16,531 nt of DNA. Origin: Candidatus Cloacimonadota bacterium (GTDB taxonomy: Bacteria > Cloacimonadota > Cloacimonadia > Cloacimonadales > TCS61). The position numbers and the translations under genes are program-made. The stretch lies in NCBI GenBank assembly GCA_011372345.1, contig DRTC01000059.1, forward strand, positions 1 to 16,531, in the 5' to 3' direction. The notes under the pieces are model-generated. The model had not been told where the DNA came from. It did not search any database and worked only from the letters and a program-made list of their open reading frames with translations. Positions 1-5,390 of this stretch are shown in pieces. Every line of letters begins with the position of its first letter. The first letter of the stretch is position 1.

Positions 1-771
1 GATGAACATATTTCAAAGCAATTATTGAATATTCATCTTAATCCAGACATTGATCTTGCAAGTAGAAAACTATCAACAATAAATAAAACTGCTAACTGGA
101 TTCTAAGTACACAAAAAGAAAACTGTAAATTAGATATTCTTGATTTGGGGTGTGGTCCTGGTTTGTATTCTGAAATTTTTGCAAAAAAAGGACACAATGT
201 AACAGGAATCGATATTTCGAAACATTCAATTGAATATGCGAAAAAATCTGCAATTGATCAAAAGCTAAATATTTCTTATCAAAATGCAAACTATCTAAAT
301 ATCGATTTAGAAGCAGACAAATACGATTTAGTTGTTTTAATTTATACTGACTTTGGAGTTTTGGATCCAAAAGAAAGAGATAAACTTTTGAGTCTGATTT
401 ATCGAGTTCTTAAAAAAGGTGGTACTTTCATTTTTGATGTCCTTAAAGACAACGAATTAGAAAAACGAATATCTCCAAAAAACTGGGAAGCAGTAGAAAG
501 TGGATTTTGGAGTGCTTCTCCATACATCGCATTATCAGAGTCATTCTTATATGAATCAAGCAAAGTGATTTTGTTTCAACATATCATTGCCGATTCAAAT
601 GAAAACATTGAAACTTATCGATTTTGGACACATTTCTTTTCTCAAAATGATATTATAAAAATCTTAAAACCACATAAATTTACTAACATTAATTTTAGAG
701 TAGATATTCTCCCAAAAGAAGATTTATGGAGTGGTGATAATGTTATATTTAGTTTGTGCTCTAAAAGTTGA
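1..771 (+). CDS. Class I SAM-dependent methyltransferase, 5' end cut off by the window
   Basis: The reading frame is open from base 1. An in-frame TTG at 25 can serve as a start, but it has no Shine-Dalgarno sequence. The codons before it (D-E-H-I-S-K-Q-L) continue the conserved 'HxS..LL..HLNPDxDxASR' opening of this family, so the true start lies outside the window. The visible part is about 256 residues. Counting from the TTG, the glycine-rich SAM-binding motif I is ILDLGCGPG (about 38-46), followed by the GIDIS acidic strand end (about 60-65) and LVVLIYTDFGVLDP (about 102-115), the motif IV region. The C-terminal FWTHFFSQNDIIKIL segment is typical of Methyltransf_11/25-type enzymes. The methyl acceptor cannot be read from sequence. 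The gene is visibly richer in A/T than its neighbour at 1130, which may point to separate acquisition. The family call is safe; the substrate is unknown. Confidence 0.88.
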   Translation, partial: DEHISKQLLNIHLNPDIDLASRKLSTINKTANWILSTQKENCKLDILDLGCGPGLYSEIFAKKGHNVTGIDISKHSIEYAKKSAIDQKLNISYQNANYLNIDLEADKYDLVVLIYTDFGVLDPKERDKLLSLIYRVLKKGGTFIFDVLKDNELEKRISPKNWEAVESGFWSASPYIALSESFLYESSKVILFQHIIADSNENIETYRFWTHFFSQNDIIKILKPHKFTNINFRVDILPKEDLWSGDNVIFSLCSKS

Positions 772-810
772 AAGAGTTTAAAATAAATGCCATGTAACAA
801 GCGTGTCGTT

Positions 811-855
811 GTTCAGGTTCATTGGTGGTTTTGTCCTGAACCTTACGGTTCAGGA
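811..855 (+). repeat. Hairpin with two competing left/right arms (GTTCAGG / CCTGAACC / GGTTCAGG)
   Basis: TCCTGAACC (834-842) and GGTTCAGGA (847-855) form a 9-bp perfect stem with a TTAC loop. An extra copy of GTTCAGG at 811-817 can pair with the same CCTGAAC (835-841), so two mutually exclusive stems are possible. No T-run follows, so this is not a standard intrinsic terminator. It may be a small interspersed palindrome or a transcript-end stabilising structure. Confidence 0.6.
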
Positions 856-1120
856 TTTAGGTTGTTTGATTACGATTGGAATCATTATTATTCCGCCGCA
901 CACACAAAACTTAATCCTATTTCGTGATCAACATCTTCTCTTCATTTTTTTAATACAACAGAGATCTCATTAGGTACGCAAACGATCGGGAAAGTATCAT
1001 TCAATCCTTGCTGCTCGAATCATAATCTGTCTGCTGTAATCTTTAGAAATCTCTGCCAGATAATATTTTATTGACACAGAACAACATTATTCAGTTTTTG
1101 CGATAGAAAATACTTAAAAA

Positions 1121-1125
1121 AGAGG
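1121..1125 (+). promoter_or_regulatory. Ribosome binding site of the oxoamine synthase gene
   Basis: AGAGG lies four bases before the ATG at 1130 and supports that start. Confidence 0.6.
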
Positions 1126-1129
1126 TACA

Positions 1130-2311
1130 ATGAGTTTACTCGATAAAGTAAGAGATTTTACAGCGGCGAGAGAAGTCATAGCTTTAGGACATTATCCGTA
1201 TTTCCGGGTGATCAGTTCCGAGCAGGATACGGAAGTTATGATGAATGGAAAAAAAATGCTGATGCTTGGCTCGAACAGTTATCTCGGACTGACCAATCAT
1301 CCGCGAATTATTGAAGCAGCCAAAAAAGCAACCGACAAATATGGAACAGGTTGTGCAGGTTCTCGCTTCTTGAACGGAACTCTCGATATTCATATAGAAC
1401 TGGAACACGAATTGGCTAAACTGGTTGGAAAAGAAGCATCACTCGCCTTCGCAGCCGGATATATGGCAAATCTCGGAGCGATTTCATCCATGGTCGAGCG
1501 GGGAGAATTTATTGTTACAGACAAATTTGATCATGCTTCGATTTTGGATGGCTGTATGCTTTCCATGGGAAAAATGGTTCGCTTTAATCATAATAATATG
1601 AAACATCTGGAAACTGTTCTAAAAAATAAAGTTGCCGGAAAAGGTGCCTTGATCGTTGTTGATGGTATTTTCAGTATGGAAGGTGATATTGCTGATATTC
1701 CAAATATTTGTAAATTGGCGAAAAAATATAATGTCAGCGTTATGGTCGATGAAGCTCATTCTCTTGGAGTTATGCATAAAACCGGAGCTGGAGCAACTAT
1801 GCATTTTGGATGCTCTGATGATGTCGAACTGATCATGGGAACTTTCAGTAAATCACTGGCTTCTGTTGGCGGATTTATTGCCGGATCAGAAGATGTCATC
1901 CATTATATGAAGCATCATGCTCGTCCTTTGATCTTCAGTGCTTCTCTTCCACCAGCATCGGCAGCTACGGTTTTGGAAGCTCTGAAAATTATGAAAGAAG
2001 AACCGGAACGGATCGATCATCTCTGGGAAAACACGCATTACATGGCAGAGAATTTCAAAAATATGGGTTATAATACCGGAAGTTCCTGCACTCCGGTCAT
2101 ACCTCTTCATGTCGGTGATATGATGAACTCCTTCAAGATGTGGAAACAACTCGACGATGAGGGTGTATTTATCAATCCGGTTGTTCCGCCTGCTGTTCCC
2201 CCTAACGATACGCTGATCAGAACAAGTTTTATGGCAACTCATACCAGGAAGCAGTTAGACTTTGCTTTGGAAAAATTTGAAAAGATCGGGAAGAATGTGG
2301 GGATAATATAG
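1130..2311 (+). CDS. PLP-dependent alpha-oxoamine synthase, serine palmitoyltransferase-like
   Basis: The 393-residue protein is full length for the alpha-oxoamine synthase family (BioF, Kbl, HemA, Spt). These enzymes condense an amino acid with an acyl-CoA and release CO2. Visible active-site features are H135 in DHASILDG (stacks on PLP), D207 and H210 in VMVDEAHSLG, and the Schiff-base lysine K241 in GTFSKSLASVGGF. The YGTGCAGSRFLNGTLDIHIE stretch (about 71-90), IFSASLPPASAA (about 268-279) and the C-terminal GVFINPVVPPAVPPNDTLIR (about 345-364) recall bacterial serine palmitoyltransferases of Bacteroides type more than BioF or Kbl. That would make sphinganine-type lipid the likely end product. 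The comparison is from memory, so BioF-like or Kbl-like activity remains possible. No biotin or threonine-degradation gene is adjacent to settle it. The gene appears monocistronic and has no membrane segment. Confidence 0.9.
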   Translation: MSLLDKVRDFTAAREVIALGHYPYFRVISSEQDTEVMMNGKKMLMLGSNSYLGLTNHPRIIEAAKKATDKYGTGCAGSRFLNGTLDIHIELEHELAKLVGKEASLAFAAGYMANLGAISSMVERGEFIVTDKFDHASILDGCMLSMGKMVRFNHNNMKHLETVLKNKVAGKGALIVVDGIFSMEGDIADIPNICKLAKKYNVSVMVDEAHSLGVMHKTGAGATMHFGCSDDVELIMGTFSKSLASVGGFIAGSEDVIHYMKHHARPLIFSASLPPASAATVLEALKIMKEEPERIDHLWENTHYMAENFKNMGYNTGSSCTPVIPLHVGDMMNSFKMWKQLDDEGVFINPVVPPAVPPNDTLIRTSFMATHTRKQLDFALEKFEKIGKNVGII

Positions 2312-2356
2312 ATAAATCAAGTTTCAAAGTAATATAGAACCGCATCGCAAAAAAAT

Positions 2357-2385
2357 AAATGGTTAAAACCGTTTGCCCTTTTTTT
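2357..2385 (+). terminator. Weak candidate terminator after the oxoamine synthase
   Basis: AAATGG and CCGTTT can form a 6-bp stem with one G-T pair around TTAAAA. This is followed by GCCC and seven T residues. The stem is AT-rich and separated from the T-run, so the call is tentative. Confidence 0.35.
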
Positions 2386-2474
2386 GAATCTCATTCTCAC
2401 AAATAAATTTGAGAGTTTCTCTTATGACCTCCTTAATATACATTATTCGTGCATTATTCGTGAAAATCTGTGCT

Positions 2475-2532
2475 AATCCGTGAACAAAAAAGATTTGGAT
2501 TCTCTCTGCGTCTTTCTCGTTCTCTGCGGTGA
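2475..2532. repeat. Two dispersed repeat types side by side
   Basis: AATCCGTGAACAAAAAAGA (2475-2493) matches 5365-5383 at 17 of 19 bases. Directly after it, the pyrimidine-rich CTCTGCG...CTCTGCGGTGAA block (about 2501-2532) is, in reverse complement, the same kind of sequence as the ACAGAGACGCAGAGAACACAGAG block inside the protease gene at 5077-5107. Such units are probably interspersed genome-wide. That is inference, because only this window is visible. Confidence 0.6.
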
Positions 2533-2561
2533 AAAAACTTTTTTTAAAATCCCACATTATT

Positions 2562-2578
2562 TAGGAATAATTCTTGCA
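2562..2578 (+). promoter_or_regulatory. Possible sigma-54 promoter of the first C10 protease
   Basis: TAGGAAT-AATTC-TTGCA has GG at 2564-2565 and GC at 2576-2577 with exactly ten bases between them and a perfect TTGCA at -12. The -24 half matches the TTGGCAC consensus only partly. The predicted start near 2589 gives a 36-base leader before ATG 2625. An overlapping sigma-70-like reading (TTGCAT 2574-2579, TATTTT 2596-2601) is an alternative. Confidence 0.35.
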
Positions 2579-2613
2579 TTAATACAGAACAGAAATATTT
2601 TATAGTGTCAAAG

Positions 2614-2620
2614 AAGGAGG
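2614..2620 (+). promoter_or_regulatory. Strong ribosome binding site of the first protease
   Basis: AAGGAGG lies four bases before ATG 2625 and fixes the start. Confidence 0.75.
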
Positions 2621-2624
2621 AAGA

Positions 2625-5291
2625 ATGAAAAGGATTTTCTTTATAACACTGTTTCTGTTTACATTTGTTTCTGTCATGGCTGTCCACCAAAGTAACACTA
2701 ATGCTCAAATTGTTGCTGAAAATTTCCTGAATAATAAAATTCAAAGCTCTAATATTATCGAAAATTATATGATCGAGGAAAATGATCAAACGATTGCTTA
2801 TATATTTAATCTCAAACCAAAAGGTTTTATCGCGGTCTCATCTGATAATGATGTCTATCCAATAATCGCTTATTCATTTAAAAATAAACTTTTTATGGAA
2901 GATGGAGAAGACAATCTTATTTACAGGATGATCAAAGAGGATGTTTCTAAAAGAATAAAATATTATGCTGTTAATCGAGAAGAAGCTGTTCAGAATCAGC
3001 AGATCTGGAGAAATTTCCTGAACAGTGAAATTGGCAGCAGGGATTTCCTGCAATATCCTTCCGCCGGTTCGACTCCAACCGACGGTTGGGTCGAAACGCA
3101 ATGGAATCAATCCGGAGTTTATAATGATTTCTGTCCGCTTGATAACAGCGGAGAACGGTCTGTTGTTGGTTGTGTTGCAACTGCAATGGCAATGATCATC
3201 GATTTTCATGGATATGCAGGCAATATCTCGTTCAATAATTCCGATAATTATTATTCGGGAAGCGGCGGACACATCGATAATGATCATGAAGAAAGGGATT
3301 TTCCATCCTTTCCTGAATTAAACATTTATCTCGATAACATGGTCGAACATTATGAAAATGGAGAAATGTTGACCGGTACTGATTTAGCTGCTTTGAATTT
3401 TGCCTGTGGAATTTCAGTTGAGATGTGGTACAGTTCCGGTGGTTCTGGTGCCTACACTTCTAATGTTGCTCAGGCATTACTGAATAAATTCGGTTTCGAT
3501 TCTGCAACCTGGATTGATAATGATGATCAATCTTTTTATAACCAGTTATCTAATGAAATGATGAACATGCGACCTGCGGAAATGTCTATTTATACAGCAG
3601 GTTGGAACAATGGTCATGCTATTATCTGCGATGGATATAACACTGACGATTACTATCATTTGAATTATGGTTGGGGAACTTCCAACAGCACTTGCTGGTA
3701 TCTTCTGCCTTCCGGAATGCCGAGTAATTATTCGATCATTGGTGGTGCTGTGATGAACATTGAAGGTGGTTCCGTTCCTGTAACAACTCAAGGTGTTGTT
3801 AATGTTCCCGGTGTTTCTCCGATTGGAACTCATATTATATTGGAAGGACCGAGATTTTATGAAGTGTTTGTAACAGAACAAAGCGGTGATTTTGAGATTC
3901 TCGCAGTTGAGGAAGGAACTTACCAGGCAACTGCAACTCTGGGTGATGGTCGTCTTTATTATGAATCAAAAGATGTAAACATTGATGAAAACAACCATTT
4001 TATTACTTTCAATTTAGGAAATTACGAAGCCGTAACCGGTACAATCAATGCTCCGGTTTCTGCTGAAAATTGCTTTATTACGCTTTCTCAAAACGGAGAA
4101 ATTGTTCATACCGGAATTGCTGATGCAAACGGTGAATTTTCCATTCCTGATGTTTTGCCCGGAAATTATACTGCTTCTGCCAGTTTGGATGGGAATTACT
4201 TTGAACAAAAAGAAGTTGAGATCATGCTTACAGAACAATCATTCGACTTTAACCTGACGGAATTTCCCGGAAATTTTTCTCTTTCTTATGCTGGCTCTGC
4301 TGATGAAATTTTCAGTTTGATCCCCGAATATTCCTTAACCTGTGCAATCCTGGTGACTGAAGAAGAACTTTCCGAACATACAAATGATGTAATTTCCAAA
4401 ATAAGATTCAAGTGTCCCATAAATTCAGCTCAAGGTGAGATCTTTGCTCAAGTCTGGAATGGAAATGATCTGCTTTCCGAAAAACAGGTTGAGAATTTTT
4501 CTACCGGCGAATGGAAAGAAATAATTTTAAATAATTATATTCCGATTGAATCAGGTAATCAGTACTATGTCGGCTATAAAATTGTCTCGGAAACAAGTGA
4601 TATTGTCTTTATCGATGAAGGTCCGAGAATTCAAGGAAAAGGTGCCTTTCTGCGAACAAACTCCTGGATCGAATTCCCTGCGCTTTTTGATTATAATTTC
4701 TGCATTGATGCGGTTTTGGTTTCTCAAGATTATGGCATGATCTCCGGAAATGTTGAACTTAACGGAGGTGACGGCAATATTTCCGATGTGATTGTGAGTT
4801 CATATTTTTATCATGCTCATCCTGATAATTCAGGTTTTTATGAATTTTATCTTAAACCGGGAAATCACAACATTCAGGCATCTCTGAGAGATTATGCAAT
4901 TTCTAATATCGAAGGAATTTCCCTTGATGATCAACAAATAATCGAGAATCAAAATTTTGTCCTCGAATATTTTCCCACAGGAATCGAAAATAATGATGCC
5001 AATATTTCTGTAAATTCTCTGCATGGAAATTATCCTAATCCGTTCCAATCTTCGACAAATATTTCCTTTTCTTGCCACAGAGACGCAGAGAACACAGAGA
5101 ACACAGAGATTTTAATTTATAATATTAAAGGTCAGATAATAAAACAATTGCCAATCGAAAATCGTCAATCGACAATTATTTGGGATGGAACAAATGAATT
5201 TGGTCATCGAGTTTCCAGCGGAATTTATCTTTATAAATTGATCATCGATGACAAGTTGGTTTCAACTAGAAAAATGATGTTATTAAAATAA
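2625..5291 (+). CDS. Secreted C10 family (streptopain-like) cysteine protease with FlgD-like C-terminal sorting domain
   Basis: The protein has 888 residues. Residues 1-19 are a Sec signal peptide (MKRIFFITLFLFTFVSVMA). A prodomain of Spi_N type follows (about 25-125, with YIFNLKPKGFIAVSSDNDVYP). The C10 catalytic domain (about 150-380) has nucleophile C183 in VVGCVATAM, H331 in NNGHAIICDGYN and the NYGWG segment with W350. Two carboxypeptidase-regulatory-like beta domains come next (about 388-465 and 466-545), then a jelly-roll-like accessory region (about 550-700) and another beta domain (about 701-780). The end (about 800-888) is a FlgD-like Ig or type IX secretion-type tail: GNYPNPF, EILIYNIKGQ, SGIYLYKL and TRKMMLLK. 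The role is probably extracellular or surface proteolysis after prodomain removal. The loop at about 817-827 (CHRDAENTENTE) is encoded by a dispersed CAGAG-type repeat. It is a tandem paralogue of the gene at 5391. Protease identity is firm; the export route is inferred. Confidence 0.93.
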   Translation: MKRIFFITLFLFTFVSVMAVHQSNTNAQIVAENFLNNKIQSSNIIENYMIEENDQTIAYIFNLKPKGFIAVSSDNDVYPIIAYSFKNKLFMEDGEDNLIYRMIKEDVSKRIKYYAVNREEAVQNQQIWRNFLNSEIGSRDFLQYPSAGSTPTDGWVETQWNQSGVYNDFCPLDNSGERSVVGCVATAMAMIIDFHGYAGNISFNNSDNYYSGSGGHIDNDHEERDFPSFPELNIYLDNMVEHYENGEMLTGTDLAALNFACGISVEMWYSSGGSGAYTSNVAQALLNKFGFDSATWIDNDDQSFYNQLSNEMMNMRPAEMSIYTAGWNNGHAIICDGYNTDDYYHLNYGWGTSNSTCWYLLPSGMPSNYSIIGGAVMNIEGGSVPVTTQGVVNVPGVSPIGTHIILEGPRFYEVFVTEQSGDFEILAVEEGTYQATATLGDGRLYYESKDVNIDENNHFITFNLGNYEAVTGTINAPVSAENCFITLSQNGEIVHTGIADANGEFSIPDVLPGNYTASASLDGNYFEQKEVEIMLTEQSFDFNLTEFPGNFSLSYAGSADEIFSLIPEYSLTCAILVTEEELSEHTNDVISKIRFKCPINSAQGEIFAQVWNGNDLLSEKQVENFSTGEWKEIILNNYIPIESGNQYYVGYKIVSETSDIVFIDEGPRIQGKGAFLRTNSWIEFPALFDYNFCIDAVLVSQDYGMISGNVELNGGDGNISDVIVSSYFYHAHPDNSGFYEFYLKPGNHNIQASLRDYAISNIEGISLDDQQIIENQNFVLEYFPTGIENNDANISVNSLHGNYPNPFQSSTNISFSCHRDAENTENTEILIYNIKGQIIKQLPIENRQSTIIWDGTNEFGHRVSSGIYLYKLIIDDKLVSTRKMMLLK
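5077..5107 (+). repeat. CAGAG-type repeat embedded in the protease coding sequence
   Basis: ACAGAGACGCAGAGAACACAGAG and a following ACACAGAG encode HRDAENTENTE, a loop between beta strands of the C-terminal domain. The reverse complement of a related block lies in the spacer at about 2501-2532. A shorter purine-rich version sits at the equivalent place in the second protease (7854-7879). Confidence 0.6.
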
Positions 5292-5304
5292 AAATTATAT
5301 TTGC

Positions 5305-5386
5305 CGCTGATTTTCACTGATTTGAACGGATAGGTAAAATTTCTTATCCGGATTCATCTGTAAAAATCCGTGAGCAAAAAAGGTGG
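5305..5386. repeat. Interspersed repeat (GCTGATTTTCACTGATTTG ... AATCCGTGAGCAAAA) between the two proteases
   Basis: This fills most of the 99-bp spacer. It contains CGGATA (5327-5332) and TATCCG (5345-5350) as an inverted pair. It ends with AATCCGTGAGCAAAAAAGG (5365-5383), shared with 2475-2493. The ribosome binding site AAGGTGG (5380-5386) of the second protease lies at its edge, so the repeat abuts translation signals. No terminator is evident between the two proteases, so they may be co-transcribed. Confidence 0.55.
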
Positions 5387-5390
5387 AATT

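Larger units (their letters stand above)
772..1129. other. Gene-free spacer between the methyltransferase and the oxoamine synthase
   Basis: I find no convincing ORF in this 358-bp stretch on either strand. It starts with TGCCATGTAACAAGCG (788-803), which resembles one end of an integron attC site, but no matching GTTRRRY end is visible. A hairpin set built from GTTCAGG/CCTGAAC follows at 811-855. The last 60 bases carry a TTGACA hexamer at 1071-1076 that could be a -35 box for the next gene, though no good -10 box lies 16-18 bases downstream. The minus strand shows short peptide-like stretches broken by stops, too weak to call a pseudogene. Confidence 0.5.
2312..2624. other. Spacer before the first protease, rich in dispersed repeats
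   Basis: This 313-bp stretch has no credible gene. In order it holds a weak terminator-like hairpin with a T-run (2357-2385), an 'AATCCGTGA.CAAAAAAGR' repeat (2475-2493, seen again at 5365-5383), a 'CTCTGCG...CTCTGCGGTGAA' repeat (about 2501-2532), and a possible sigma-54 promoter (2562-2578). It ends in the strong AAGGAGG of the protease. Confidence 0.6.

Noticed and set aside
1071..1099. Sigma-70 promoter with TTGACA at 1071
   Set aside because: The -35 hexamer is perfect but no acceptable -10 box lies 16-18 bases downstream, so I do not list it as a promoter.
861..1110. Decayed minus-strand gene in the first spacer
   Set aside because: Short peptide-like runs exist but are broken by stops in every frame and match no family I can name.
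2321..2560. Enhancer palindrome upstream of the first protease
   Set aside because: Only a partial half-site, TTATGAC (2422-2428), is present; the rest does not match the 18-bp motif.
2874..3287. Minus-strand ORF of 137 codons inside the first protease
   Set aside because: It is antisense to the catalytic domain and low-complexity Ile-rich; a shadow of the real gene.
5370..5390. GTG 5370 as start of the second protease
   Set aside because: It would put MSKKGGI before the signal peptide and place the ribosome binding site inside the coding region; ATG 5391 fits better.
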